Shown: positions 13,677-24,816 of the stretch, piece after piece | Numbering within the stretch: position 1 is the first letter of the stretch | How the letters are laid out: the number at the start of each line of letters is the position of its first letter | NCBI GenBank assembly: GCA_008828725.1 | Contig: MEHQ01001459.1 | Span: 186,001-250,000 of the forward strand | Length of the DNA stretch: 64,000 nucleotides | Source: Saccharina japonica | Taxonomy: Eukaryota; Sar; Phaeophyceae; Laminariales; Laminariaceae | Direction of reading: 5' to 3' | Position numbers and translations under genes: made by a program | The notes under the pieces: generated by a model | What the model was told of the DNA's origin: nothing | Seen by the model: the letters and a program-made list of their open reading frames with translations, nothing else | Database searches by the model: none

Positions 13677-15000
13677 TTAGAGGTACGCAGTGCAGGACCG
13701 GCAGCGTAATGAGCATGCACCGACAGCAGTCCAGCAGCAGTAGCAGCCAAAGCAGCCAAGGGCCTAACCTATCAGAGGGCGAAGCCGAGCCCTCCCAAGA
13801 CTCCGCCGGCGTTGCCGCAAGTTCAGGCGCGTCGCACACGCACATAAAAGCGCACGTTACGAGGCTGGCCGTTATGTATACCGGAGCCGGGAGGAAAGAG
13901 GCGCACCCGCCGAATCTGAGTTCGGGAGGAGACGGGGGTGGATAATATGTAGAGCAAATCCTTTCTCAATACGTATGGTCCATCCGGGACATTACTTCCA
14001 TTCACGTTTTATACTATACCGAGTTAAAAAAAACAAAGTTGAACATTGAAAATTGTACATTCATGATCGCAAAGACAAGACGAATCGATGCTGAGATTTT
14101 GAACGAAAACAAAATTTCACTCTAATAACAAGTAATTATGCAACACAGCATCAAGAAAGAAAACACCAAGACCGGCCAAAATTGGCCAAAATCAGTCGTT
14201 TTGGGATAAATCCTCAATAACTAACGAAATTTCGCTTTCCAGGAAAAACGAAAAACAGCCCTGCGCGTATGGCTTCAATTCATTGTTTGCCGCCCTCTAA
14301 AATAAATTCCCACACACAATTATTCAATGTAAACTTGAACAAAACGACCTTCAAAATCCGCACTTTTGCCGATATCTCCGTCAGTTTATCGATTTTTTTC
14401 AAACAGAAAAAAAGCCCAGGCGCAAATGTGACGAGCTAGCTAAATACACAGTCTAAATATTGTGTGGCAACATTACAATCCACCTAAGCTTGGACCAGAA
14501 ATTCACGTTTTTTGCAAACATCAGGCTAAATAATAATAATTAAAAAACAATCGACGTGTTATTATCTCCGTCTCGAGAGGGCCGTTTAAAGGGTATCTCT
14601 GTTTTTTTCAACAACCTACTCATACCCGAGATAAGTGTTCCTTGGTGATGGGGGAATTTTGGATATTTGGAGCCGGACGGATTATAGCATGGGATGTAAA
14701 ACACTACAATACTTGAAATAATAGATATGTTGCACGAGTGGCCTGGACATGATGCCTCGTACGTGTTGGGACCGCTGAATTGTTAGAGAAAATGTGGGGC
14801 CTGTAGCCTGAAAAAAAGGAACCCCTCGAGTAGAAACGTAGTTCTGGGGCGAGGGGAGGGTAAGTGGTCGCGTTTAACCCCCCAGAACTGAGGTCCGAAA
14901 GAGAGGCGTATATAGAGGAAGCCTGCAACGTCAGTCGTCAGAGTATCATGCAGGATATATTGATGTCACAGATAATTCATATGATATGTACGTAAAGCCG
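13677..15000. other. AT-rich noncoding interval
   Basis: No gene is seen. A CAG/AGC-rich stretch at 13,725-13,760 lies in short open frames on both strands. From 14,030 to 14,700 the sequence is AT-rich with palindromic words such as CCAAAATTGGCC, as often seen in old nonautonomous elements, but I could not define ends. Confidence 0.4.
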
Positions 15001-15332
15001 GCCCCCCCGGTAGACTAGTGGTCAGCTTAGAAGGCTAATATCAATATCATTGGTACCCGAGTTCATATCCCATCGTGGTGATTCTTATTTTATTGTTTTA
15101 AAGGACCTAATTTCTGAGAGCGCCTTCGTGGCGCGGGCAGGTCGGAATCAATGCAAGTCGACGAGGGAAGAAAGTGCTGTAATGTTCTTGCAGCGATACA
15201 AGTGCAAGGCGCGTACATTGTAGGTAGGGGGGAGAAGAGCCTACTTAGTGACCCCGGATCTGAGTAACGACTGATAGAGGGAGAGACGAAAAAAGGGCGG
15301 AGATAATAAATGGGATAGACAAAACAAAACAC
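15001..15332 (+). mobile_element. tRNA-headed SINE, copy 1
   Basis: The head carries an A-box-like TAGACTAGTGGTCAGC and a degenerate B box (GAGTTCATATCCC). It is followed by the family body (GAGAGCGCCTTCGTGGC, GTCGACGAGGGAAGAAAGT, GAAGAGCCTACTTAGTGACC, GATCTGAGTAACGACT) and the tail ATAAATGGGATAGACAAAAC. An (AT)n microsatellite follows at about 15,333-15,353. Assignment rests on order and body similarity to seven other copies in the window. Confidence 0.8.
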
Positions 15333-15581
15333 ACATATATATATATATATATATCGCTATTATATTTAGTTTGTGGTGGTCGCTTTGTTAGCCTTTATTT
15401 TATGTCCCTTCCTTCCGTATTATATTAGGGTTTCTTCGATTGTTCAGCTATACCTGTGTACGTATGATATTCAAAATTATTTTTGTCATTTGTTACTTCC
15501 TCCTCTCTTTCCTTGTCTTTCGTGTTTGGCACGAAGACGAGGCGGAGTTAAGTAGGAAGCGCCATACATCCGTCTTGAGGT

Positions 15582-15912
15582 TGCTCCCAAGGTGGTGTAA
15601 CAGGTAACCACGAAGCCTGTTAGGTTGATGGTTAGGGGTTCGAGTCAATATTTATATTCTCAAATGACACCAACTAACTAACTGTCGAGAGCACAGATTA
15701 TAGCGTGGGTAAGAACAATTCGACGAGCATTGACGAGGCGATAAAGCTCTGAAATATTCTCGCGATAAAAATACAGGGCAATAACCGTATATAGTGGGGG
15801 AGGAGCGAGAAGAGCCTACTTTTTGACACCCCAAATCTGAGTTACGACTGAGAAGGAAAGAGAAAGGATGGGCGAAGATAATAAATGGGAGGGAAAAAAT
15901 GAAATGAAAAAG
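15582..15912 (+). mobile_element. tRNA-headed SINE, copy 2
   Basis: The head has GGTGTAACAGGTAACCACGA (A box region) and GGGGTTCGAGTCAA (B box). The body has the same landmarks as the other copies (ATTCTCGCGATAAAAAT, GAAGAGCCTACTTTTTGACA, ATCTGAGTTACGACT) and ends in ATAAATGGGAGGGAAAAAA. Confidence 0.8.
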
Positions 15913-16215
15913 GTATGGAGACGGGGGGGGCGCAACGGTTCGTTGGGAAACCGCGGCGGACGAAAGCAGGAAAGGAGGCGGCAGACAGGGTAGCAAGGTC
16001 CCTATTATATATACCCTAACTGTACTACCGGTACAAAAACTTCCTCGACTGCCTGGGGGTGTTTTTGGTCTGCTTCGGTTGCCTACCCTTTCCTCTCGTT
16101 CTCAGTCTCTTCCTTTGTTTACTTTTTGTTTTTGCATTGTCTGTCACGTCTTCTCCGGTGAAAGCACGACATATTCTTTCTTTGACTTTGACTTTCGTTT
16201 ATGTTTATTGTTGTA

Positions 16216-16390
16216 CAGTACCCGCCCGCTCATAATAAACCAGAAATCGGGTTTAGGCCGATTTTCTTATCTGAGAAAGGGGTGTGTCCTACACTAACTT
16301 CGGTATAATTGCTGTCGATTTTCTTATTTCCCCCGTAATGTTTAGGCTGAGTTTCTTGTGGGGCACTTTCTAATGAGAGGGCCGGCAGTG
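16216..16390. mobile_element. MITE-like element, CAGTAC family, copy 2
   Basis: About 175 bp between imperfect inverted ends: left CAGTACCCGCCCGCTCATAA, right the complement of a related sequence (CACTGCCGGCCCTCTCATTA). The interior shares short words with the copy at 26.6 kb. The ends are diverged and no target duplication is clear. Confidence 0.5.
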
Positions 16391-16454
16391 TAGCGTTGTT
16401 GTTGTTGTTGTTGTCGTTTTTACAGTAAATATGTATTTTGTTTCTCCTTCACGC

Positions 16455-16670
16455 GCTGGATGGGGGTAACGCGTGTCTGTCGTATATGGCATTGCATTGT
16501 CTGCGGTGCTTACTGCGTTGCAACGTACCGCACTGGTATCCCTGTGTCGTAGTTTTGTGACCATACAACTCTACTATCTCTCTATTAATAGGATGGAGAA
16601 TCGGCACAGACCTTGGATGTGCTGGATGTCGACGGGTAGAAAGGACAGTTTAATGTGAAAATCACACACG
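16455..16670 (-). repeat. L-R repeat family, L module (inverted copy)
   Basis: The reverse complement matches the L module seen at 17.1, 21.5, 22.4, 23.4, 26.0 and 28.2 kb: CCCGTCGACATCCAGCAC, then GTGCCGATTCT, GGTCACAAAACTACGACACA and a block around AATGCAATGCCATATACGAC. This is the only inverted L copy noticed. Confidence 0.7.
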
Positions 16671-16748
16671 CAGCACACATCACCAGCTCTTTGGAAGCTA
16701 TCCTGTGAACACGGTCTATCTTTTTCGCGATGAGTCAACCCTTATAGA

Positions 16749-16817
16749 ACTGCAGTCACGTTTTGGGGACAAATTAATTAGAATTTGAGTGGTTTGTCCC
16801 CAAAACGCGACTGCAGT
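16749..16817. repeat. long hairpin
   Basis: Two 25-base arms (ACTGCAGTCACGTTTTGGGG... and its near-perfect complement) are separated by a 19-base AT-rich loop, with one arm mismatch. It could be a minimal MITE. No clear target duplication is visible. Confidence 0.7.
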
Positions 16818-17109
16818 CCTAAACGAGTTAACGTGAGAACAACAAATATAGGCTAAGAAACAAAAGTCGGAACGTTGGGATGTCTGTGAGAATCGAAAAA
16901 ATGACATTTCGTTTCAGCTTGTGTAACTTGGTCTTGGTATATACCAACGCCCTCCCGAAATTCAGCCGTGTCGGTTCGATGCGTTCCCTGGTATAACGTA
17001 CAGGAGTACCTGGTACGGAATATTTTTGTGGTTTGTAATCTGTTAAAATTATTTATTGGTGATGTGCTCGACGTTTAACTACGTGTTGTCAGTTGCCAGG
17101 CGTGTGATT

Positions 17110-17345
17110 GTGTGTGTGTTCTTGACATTATACCTTCCATTCTACCCGTCGACATCCAGCACACCCAGTGTCCGTGCCGATTCTTCATCCTAAAAAGGTA
17201 CCACTTATGTGGTCACAAAACTACGACACAGAGATACTACGCTCAGTGCAGTAAGCAGAGCAGACAATGCAATGCCAGATACGACAGGCAAGACCTACCC
17301 TGCTATCAATCCAGGTGCATGCAAGAGAAAAAAGAGAAAAAGAGA
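17110..17345 (+). repeat. L-R repeat family, L module
   Basis: Starts with a (TG)n stretch and TTCTTGACATTATACC, then CCCGTCGACATCCAGCACAC, the GGTCACAAAACTACGACACA block and GCAAGACCTACCCTGCTA, ending in an AG/A-rich linker that continues to about 17,400. Noncoding. The open frames here are frames of the repeat. Confidence 0.8.
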
Positions 17346-17571
17346 AGAAAAGAAAAAAGCGAAAAGGGAAAAAATAATAAAAAATAAACATAATAAAGCA
17401 AATCCACAATCAAACAAGCAAACAAAAGTGCATTCTTCCCACTATTAACTATTATATATTTTCGAACTTCACCGTGGAACGGTGACGAGTACACCTGACG
17501 AATACCGCAAAGGCCGATGCGTGAATGGCGGAAGATCCGACGTGGGGTCCGAGTTACAATCCACTACGTAC

Positions 17572-17900
17572 GATTTTTTTGTTTTTTTTTGTCCATCCCA
17601 TTTATTATCTTCGCGCTTCCTTTCTCTCTCCTTCCTAGTCGTAACTCAGATCTGGGGTCACAAAGTAGGCTCTTCTCCCTCCTCTCCCACTACGGTTCTT
17701 GCCTTGCATTTTTATCGGGAGAAGATTTCAGCACTTTCTTCCCTCGTCAACTTTCGTCGAATTGTGCTTACCCACCCAATAATATGCGCTCTCGACAGTT
17801 GGTGTAATTTTGTGAATACAAATCTCCATACCAGGAGACTCGAACCCTCGACCTCTAACGCCAACAGACTTCGTGGCTACCTGTTAGACCACCGGGGCGA
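17572..17900 (-). mobile_element. tRNA-headed SINE, copy 3
   Basis: On the minus strand the head at about 17,900 reads CGCCCCGGTGGTCTAACAGG with the B box GAGGGTTCGAGTCTCC. The body landmarks follow in order and the element ends in GGGATGGACAAAAAAA at about 17,572. This is one of the best preserved heads in the family. Confidence 0.85.
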
Positions 17901-18119
17901 ACGGCGACAATATGGAATCGTACAGCACGGGTAGCAATAGATCGTAACCGACTGCTGGGCTTTCGCGCTGGTCGTAGACGATTGATACCACCAATTAAAG
18001 GCGTCCTTGTCTTGTCGCTGTCATATCCCTTATATCCTATATACCTTGTATGCCTTCAAGGAGTGATGATGTCGTCATCCTCCTTTTATACCTTACAAGG
18101 GATGCCAAAGGGTTAGACA

Positions 18120-18275
18120 GTTATATTCACCCGTCGATATCCAGCACACCTACAGTAGTCAGTGTCCGTGCCGAATATTCGACCCTAGTGAGTCTGGTCC
18201 TAAAGAGACCGAAGATTTCTGGTCACAAAACTGCGAAACGCCATGGTTAAGCAGTATAAGCAGAGTAGACAGTGC
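18120..18275 (+). repeat. L-R repeat family, partial L module
   Basis: A diverged L fragment: CCCGTCGATATCCAGCACAC, GTCAGTGTCCGTGCCGA, GGTCACAAAACTGCGAAACG. It stops just before the next SINE. Confidence 0.6.
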
Positions 18276-18300
18276 TAGATCGTCAAATCATCATACTCGT

Positions 18301-18640
18301 AGTGCTCCGGTGGTCTAGCAGGTAACCACGAAGACTGCTAGGTCAGAGGTAGAGAGTTCGAGTCTCCGTTTTTTGGCGTTTTGATATCATTATCAAATGA
18401 CACCAGCTGTCGAGAGCGCATGTTATTGTGATATAGCCTGGGTAAGCACTATTCGACGAGCGTTGACGAGGGAAGAAGGTGCTGATTGTTTATCGCGATA
18501 AAAATGCAAGGCAAGAACCGTAGTGAGGGAAGAGGGAGAAGAGCCCAATTTATGACCCCGGATCTGAGTTACGACTATTAATAAATAGGAAGGAAGGAGA
18601 AAGGAAGGGCGACGATAATTAATGGGATGGGAAGAAACCT
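18301..18640 (+). mobile_element. tRNA-headed SINE, copy 4
   Basis: The head CTCCGGTGGTCTAGCAGGTA has a B box GAGAGTTCGAGTCTCC. The body runs through GACGAGGGAAGAAGGTGCTG, GCGATAAAAATGCAAGGCAA and GATCTGAGTTACGACT, and the tail is TTAATGGGATGGGAAGAAAC. Confidence 0.85.
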
Positions 18641-18649
18641 AAATATACA

Positions 18650-19385
18650 AAAATTGAGCACGACAGACACGACAAAACGGAACTAAAACAAAAAGAACAA
18701 ACAAAACAAATCGGAAAAAAAAAACGAAACAAAACAAATTGTCTTGCCTCCCCGAAGGACATGTGGCAGACCATACGAGACCAATATATGGAAAATGAAC
18801 CAATACCCCGACATGTAAACAGCGTAATACGTATAATACGATCGTAAGTAAAGGGCAGGAAAACCGAGGCACACCAAACGAACACCCTGCAGCCAGTGGC
18901 CGCAGTTTGTGGCACCAGTAGCATAGACAAGTTATACGTCCTACTTGGTCTGGTACGCGGCTACCCTGTCTGCCGCATCGTTCCTGCTTGCGTCGACCGT
19001 GCTACAACCCCGGAGAGGAAGCGTCCGGCGATAAAACACCAAACAAAAAACTGCCGCCTCGGAGCGGCTGCGACGGGCCGTACACTCAACAAAGGGAACA
19101 TAAGCGAAGATATAAACGATACACGAACCACCGAACCAAGATAAACAAAAAAACACGAGAAAACAGGCTTGCCGTCCACCAAGTCAGACATGACTTTTTT
19201 TCATATCACAGAGACAATAACGAAAGGTAGAGGAATGAAACAAAACCACAACAGCGTTGCATTCGAAGCAAATGCAGGGAGGGGTGTCCAGAGCGGGTGG
19301 CCTAGACAAGTTCTAGCCTACTAGTCGGCCAGGTACCTCGCTGCATTGTCTGCTGTCTCGTTCCTGCTTTCGCCGACCGCGGGTT
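18650..19385 (+). repeat. L-R repeat family, R module copies
   Basis: An A-rich stretch leads into a diverged R module (GTCTTGCCTCCCCGAAGGAC... GGTCTGGTACGCGGCTACCC, CTGCTTGCGTCGACCGTGC). A second fragment of the same block lies at 19,290-19,385 (TAGTCGGCCAGGTACCTCGC). The modules match 21.9, 23.0, 27.2 and 28.75 kb. Confidence 0.6.
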
Positions 19386-19401
19386 TCTTACGACTGCCCC
19401 C

Positions 19402-20600
19402 CTATTTCCCCATACTTTGTGCGCCACCGACAACTGATGCGTGGCGCGGTTTACTCAAGCCTCCCTCATCCTTGTGCCACCTGGCCATGAGACGTTCCGC
19501 TTCTTCAAGGACCCCCCGGTACGACTTTCCCGCCGTTTCTTCCGCAATGGTCCACGCCGCTGCCTTTACTCCGAACACGAACGGGGAATTATGTGCTGTG
19601 AACCCCTCGGTAGCTGTAAATACTATAAGGCGGCATTCATGCCAAGTCTTTGGCCGTACGCCAGGTCGCCGGCCCTCCCCACGGGTCATAGTCGCGAACG
19701 TAACCCGGCTGGGTAATCGACCCTTGTGTTGCACCAGCGCAAATAACAGGCAGTCGCGTACGAGAGGGTCGTGTAGTCGCCACGCTGTCGTCGCTGGCAA
19801 TCGATGAGGCGCAGGAGGACTTGGTGGTGCACCGATCGGATCCGGGAGAAGTGTTGTGCACTGAGAGTACACATCTCACATCGGTACAGTAGGGTCTTAA
19901 TCACCTCGCCCTTCAACATGCGGACTTTCAGACTAAACGAGGCCGTCTACATATGAGTAGTACATCGTTCAGCCGGATCGACCGAGGTCGCATGAGACGA
20001 ATCCGTCTTTCGATTTCGCTCGAGTCGTCAGCGCCTTCGTGAATAATGCAGTCGACTTAAAATAACTGGGTTATTTGTCTATACCTCTGACCGGCTGATT
20101 CGATCACGAGCGGTGGAGCAGGCCATATCTGGTATCGTGTTCGTAGAAGCATCGTATCCGTCTTTGTTTCGGAAACCGTGAAGCCTGTTACTTCGAAGAC
20201 AGTCACGATAAACTTCCGTTTTGCAAGTTCCTTCGCTGGCTTCGCGGCATATCCTGCGTCCTCGGCGTACGGCATGCCCCACACAGCCCTTTGCACGCTC
20301 GCCAAAGACCAAAGGTACCTCTTTCCGACCAACACATCCTCCGCTCGAGAGGTGGACCAACTCCCTTCCTATACCGTCGACCTCGTTTAAACGTACTAAA
20401 AACAAGTATAGACGTGAGGGCTCTCATAAGCTCGTCCGCGGATGGCTTGTCTCCACGCGACGGACCAAGCGGTCGTGGTGGCAACGAGTCGATGATAGTG
20501 CGGTCACGTTTGATCGATTTCGTGTTCAAGAGTTTGTGGAAGACCCTCGCCCATCGCCAACGAATTTGCACCTTCTTCGCAGTGCGCCGTCCTCTTCCAT
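19402..20600 (-). pseudogene. LINE reverse transcriptase and C-terminal relic
   Basis: Reading from 20,600 downwards, three frames together resemble the second half of a LINE ORF2. The palm region (within 20,057-20,335) has GMPYAEDAG where the family has YADD, then TVFEVTGFTVSETKTDTMLL. Next (19,686-19,919) comes the thumb-like stretch EVIKTLLYRCEMCTL...LLRLI, and (19,402-19,716) a tail with GRRPGVRPKTWHEC and YRGVLEEAERLMARWH. Frame changes separate the pieces and the second catalytic position of YADD reads Glu, so the copy is dead. The endonuclease half may be the fragment at 24.4-24.8 kb on the same strand. The LINE assignment is from remembered family features, without a search. Confidence 0.7.
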
Positions 20601-20829
20601 AATAAACTGTTCGCTTCTCGCTGTTTTCCCTTCCAACCCTACAAACAGTAGTACGCGGGGGCGGTGTGCCGAGTGGGACTCGGCGACTCTGGGGGCAATA
20701 CTATATTTTATAGTGGCTCTTGGTCGGAGTTTGAGGCCAAATGGGAAGCACGGCCTGGTCAAAATATAAAATGGGACCAGGTACTCGTACGTAGTAATTG
20801 TGGTACGAACTGCAATTTTCTTCTTGTAA
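20601..20829. other. short unassigned interval
   Basis: Contains a small inverted arrangement around AATACTATATTTTATAG and AAAATATAAAATGGG. No gene is seen. Confidence 0.35.
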
Positions 20830-21270
20830 CAGCCGATTTTCCTAATCAAGAATTACCTTTCCGATGAGAATGGAAATCGCAATAATTGGTTTTTGAATTG
20901 TAAGAGATGTAATTCCCTCACAGTCATTTTTTCACTGTGAACTAATGTCAGTTGTAACACCCGTCGACCACAAAAAAAAACGAAATCGGCATCGGCAGTT
21001 TCAAGATATCGAAGGCCCCAGAAAATCTAGACTTATGGGCGAGGTACCTCGCTCATAAATGCAAATCCCTTGAAATCCTTGATTTTTCGAGCCTGTCAAG
21101 GTTGATTTCAATGTATGTATCGTGGATCGATACCTACCATCGAGGAACATATAGTATAGGTCAAATTTTGATCGTGAGCGAAGTACAACTCTTGTACAAT
21201 AACTCATGTACTAAACTCGATTTTCATTCTCCTCGGAAAGGCAATTATTATCATTTTGGGAAATCGGCTG
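20830..21270. mobile_element. nonautonomous DNA element with about 50-bp TIRs
   Basis: A 441-bp element. The left end (CAGCCGATTTTCC... to GAATGGAAATCG) is matched in inverted form at the right (CGATTTTCATTCTCC... to AAATCGGCTG) over about 50 bp with several mismatches. The interior is noncoding. No clear target duplication was found, so the superfamily is unassigned. Confidence 0.75.
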
Positions 21271-21439
21271 TTTTGTATTGGTGAAATGAATCAATCGATA
21301 TACCTCGACAGCAGGTACGCCGTTAAAATCAAGTAAATATCATATCGTATCAATCAGCGGATCATATGAATAAATGCTCCTATTCCAGCAATCCCTCTTC
21401 TTCTGTCGGAACGGTGAAGAACGACCAAGAAAGGGGTGT

Positions 21440-23760
21440 GTGTTCTTCACAATAATAAACCTTCCTTTCAACCCGTCGACATCCAGCACATCCAGTGTCC
21501 GTGCTGATTCTTCATCCTAAAAACAGGTACCAGTTCTGTCAGTAAGCAGTCAGCAGTAAGCAGAGCAGACAATGCAATGCCATATACGACAGGCAAGACC
21601 TACCCTAGTAGCAATACAGGTGCATGAAAGAGAAAAAAAGAAAACATCGAAAAAGATAGACAAAGCGTAAAGGAAAGAAAACAATAAAAAATAAACATAA
21701 CAAAGCAAATCAACAAACAATGAAACAACCAAACAAAACATGACAATAAAAAATAAATAAATAAACGTGCTTCTCCCAGAGGAGATGCGACAGACAAAAA
21801 CATCACATGAAATGAAACGAAATGAAATTGAATGAAAAACAACTCAATCAGAGCAAGACTAAGAACGACAGGAAAGGACAGGCAATCGGAGCACACCAAG
21901 CACCTCCCAGGCAGCCGAGGCAGGTTTGTGTCCGTAGTACAGACAGGTTCTACCAGTTAGTCAGTATGGTACCTTGCTGCCCTGTCTGCCTATCTCCTTC
22001 CTGTTTTAGTCCGACGCGGTTTCCCTTCGAACCGCCTCCCCCCTCTGTCTCCGTTCCCTTGGGTGCCACCCGTACCACGGATGTGTGGCGCTTCCTACTC
22101 ATTTCCGTTTCGTTTTCGTGCCACACACGAAAGTCAAGGAAGGAGAAGAGGAAATATCAAAAACAAATTGAATACGTATGATACGTAGCTAAGCAATCAA
22201 AGAAAAAAATCAAATAGGCGTCGTGCTGTTCGGAGACGAATTCATCTATGTAATATAAAGGTTATTGTGTTGTTGAACCATACATACTGCTGTGGTATGG
22301 CTGATGTAAAAAGACCGAAACGTCTTTTTTGCAAAAGGCTCAAAAACTCATTTTAGGTTTTGACAGAAGGAGTCCCTCAACACCATGTATGTGTGTGTGT
22401 GTGTGTTCTTCACATTAAACCTTCCTTTCTACCCGTCGACATCCAGCACACCCAGTGTCCGTGCCGATTCATCATCCTAAAAAGGTACCAGTTCTGTGGT
22501 CACAAAACTACGACACAGAGATACTACACTCAGTGCAGTAAGCAGAGCAGACCATGCAATGCCATATGCGACAGGCAAGACCTACCCTGCTAGCAATCCA
22601 GGTGCATGCAAGAGAAAAAAAGACGACAGGCAAGACCTACCCTAGTAGCAATACAGGTGCATGAAAGAGAAAAAAAGAAAACATCGAAAAAGATAGACAA
22701 AGCGTAAAGGAAAGAAAACAATAAAAAATAAACATAACAAAGCAAATCAACAAACAATGAAACAACCAAACAAAACATGACAATAAAAAATAAATAAATA
22801 AACGTGCTTCTCCCAGAGGAGATGCGACAGACAAAAACATCACATGAAATGAAACGAAATGAAATTGAATGAAAAACAACTCAATCAGAGCAAGACTAAG
22901 AACGACAGGAAAGGACAGGCAATCGGAGCACACCAAGCACCTCCCAGGCAGCCGAGGCAGGTTTGTGTCCGTAGTACAGACAGGTTCTACCAGTTAGTCA
23001 GTATGGTACCTTGCTGCCCTGTCTGCCTATCTCCTTCCTGTTTTAGTCCGACGCGGTTTCCCTTCGAACCGCCTCCCCCCTCTGTCTCCGTTCCCTTGGG
23101 TGCCACCCGTACCACGGATGTGTGGCGCTTCCTACTCATTTCCGTTTCGTTTTCGTGCCACACACGAAAGTCAAGGAAGGAGAAGAGGAAATATCAAAAA
23201 CAAATTGAATACGTATGATACGTAGCTAAGCAATCAAAGAAAAAAAACAAATAGGCGTCGTGCTGTTCGGAGACGAATTCATCTATGTAATATAAAGGTT
23301 ATTGTGTTGTTGAACCATACATACTGCTGTGGTATGGCTGATGTAAAAAGACCGAAACGTCTTTTTTGCAAAAGGCTCAAAAACTCATTTTAGGTTTTGA
23401 CAGAAGGAGTCCCTCAACACCATGTATGTGTGTGTGTGTGTGTTCTTCACATTAAACCTTCCTTTCTACCCGTCGACATCCAGCACACCCAGTGTCCGTG
23501 CCGATTCATCATCCTAAAAAGGTACCAGTTCTGTGGTCACAAAACTACGACACAGAGATACTACACTCAGTGCAGTAAGCAGAGCAGACACATGCAACTG
23601 CCATATACGACAGGCAAGACCTACCCTGCTAGCAATCCAGGTGCATGCAAGAGAAAAAAAGAGAAAGAAAGAAAAAAGCGAAAAGAAAAATAATAAGAAA
23701 GTAAACATACTGAAGCAAATCAATAATCAAGCAACCAAAAAAAGCATGACAAAAATATAC
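21440..23760 (+). repeat. cluster of full L-R repeat units
   Basis: Each unit has an L module (GTGTGT run, TTCTTCACATT, CCCGTCGACATCCAGCACA), an AG/A-rich linker and an R module (CTTCTCCCAGAGGAGATGCG, CCAAGCACCTCCCAGGCAGC, TAGTCAGTATGGTACCTTGC). It ends near ATACGTAGCTAAGCAATCAA. A third L module with linker closes the cluster. A hairpin AAAAAGAC-CGAAAC-GTCTTTTTT lies between units (22,310; 23,347). No coding capacity is recognised. The unit could be a nonautonomous element about 750 bp long. Confidence 0.75.
21586..23659 (+). repeat. 1,037-bp near-perfect tandem duplication
   Basis: Positions 21,586-22,622 and 22,623-23,659 are copies at a constant offset of 1,037. Open frames at 21,600/22,637, 21,822/22,859 and 22,360/23,397 translate identically, apart from changes near the right end. 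Only a few differences were noticed, such as T/A at about 22,211/23,248 and small changes near 22,545/23,582. It is a very recent duplication or an assembly duplication. Confidence 0.9.
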
Positions 23761-24411
23761 GAGAAACTGATACAATTTTGCTAGCGGATGCAGTATTTCG
23801 GTACGGATGTATTACCTACGTGCCTTATGGACGTAACCTCGTAGATGACATCATGCAGTGGCTGAAAGGGTTGGTGCGACCGAGCGAAAAAAAAAAGAGA
23901 AACGACACCCACACTCGTAGGAAGGTCAGAATGAAAAACAAACCGGATCGCTGTGATCACAGGACTGAGAATGAGCAAAAACATTTTTTTTTCGTTTGTT
24001 TTGTTCCCTTTTTTTTACTTGGTTTTCAGAGACCCCCCCTATTTTTTTTTCGCTGGGGGGGGGGGGGGGGGGGACAATTAAATAAATAAATGACTTATTG
24101 TTTTCCTGGGATCACAACGGTCCGGTTTCTTCCCTCCAATATAGGGGGGGGGGGTAGTGGGGTATCTGGGATTCAGATCCGCGCATACCCTTGTAGGAGC
24201 AAGGGTTCAATTTTGTAGCGAACTGCAGAGGTCACAGATGCCATTGCCGTTGGTATCACCCCCCCCCCGTATGCTCTCAGTACTCAATTTTCATCATCAC
24301 CGCACCTTAGACTCTGCCCACTTTGTGCATCAGCATTCATCAGTACAAACTACAACTCTTTCGGTGGGATCTGTCGGAGCAAACCCTCCCTCTTTCGCCA
24401 GAATGCACGTT
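23761..24411. other. noncoding interval with homopolymers
   Basis: Contains long T, C and G runs (for example about 19 G at 24,055-24,073). No gene is seen. The part next to 24,412 may include diverged LINE sequence. Confidence 0.4.
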
Positions 24412-24816
24412 TCAGGTCGGCGTCTTTGATACTCTCTGTTGGGGGGTACGCAACGAAGAAATCAACAGCCTCGTATTATGGAGCCAAATCGAAGCGCATC
24501 GACATAGTATGCCGTTCGACTGTGAATCCGTGAGTGTACACAGCCTTACATGATAGCTTGTATACACTCCTTGACCTGCCTGGACGGCCAATCCAGCTCC
24601 GTATAATATCTGCCTCGCAGCTGTTACCTCCTGACCTAAACAAAACACTTGATACCCAGCAGCACATAATTTCGTCCTGCCGGCTCTACGAGTTTCCTGC
24701 AGGCCTACGGAGTCACAGTCAAGTTGTTGAACCTTCGCCAGTACGCGCTCGTCATGTATGTACTCGTTATTTCCCTGTTCAATCAGGTTGCGTACAGTGT
24801 AGGTCGCTACCGCCAA
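24412..24816 (-). pseudogene. LINE APE-type endonuclease N-terminal relic
   Basis: A 134-codon frame begins ATYTVRNLIEQ and continues VLAKVQQLDCDSVGLQETRR...GYQVFCLG. This resembles the start of the apurinic-type endonuclease of LINE ORF2, where TWNVRSL and GLQETK are usual (family knowledge). The catalytic Glu of QET is kept. The Asn of the first motif reads Thr here, so the enzyme would be inactive. The frame ends after about 134 residues without the later endonuclease motifs. It lies 3.8 kb upstream, on the same strand, of the RT relic at 20.6-19.4 kb, in the order expected for one element split by insertions. Confidence 0.65.

Noticed and set aside
13435..13680. 81-codon frame between 13.4 and 13.7 kb
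   Set aside because: Contained in the Tourist-like MITE and uses its inverted end as coding sequence. No transposase features.
22310..22335. bacterial-type terminator hairpin AAAAAGAC-GTCTTTTTT
   Set aside because: Eukaryotic context, sits inside a dispersed repeat and no gene precedes it.
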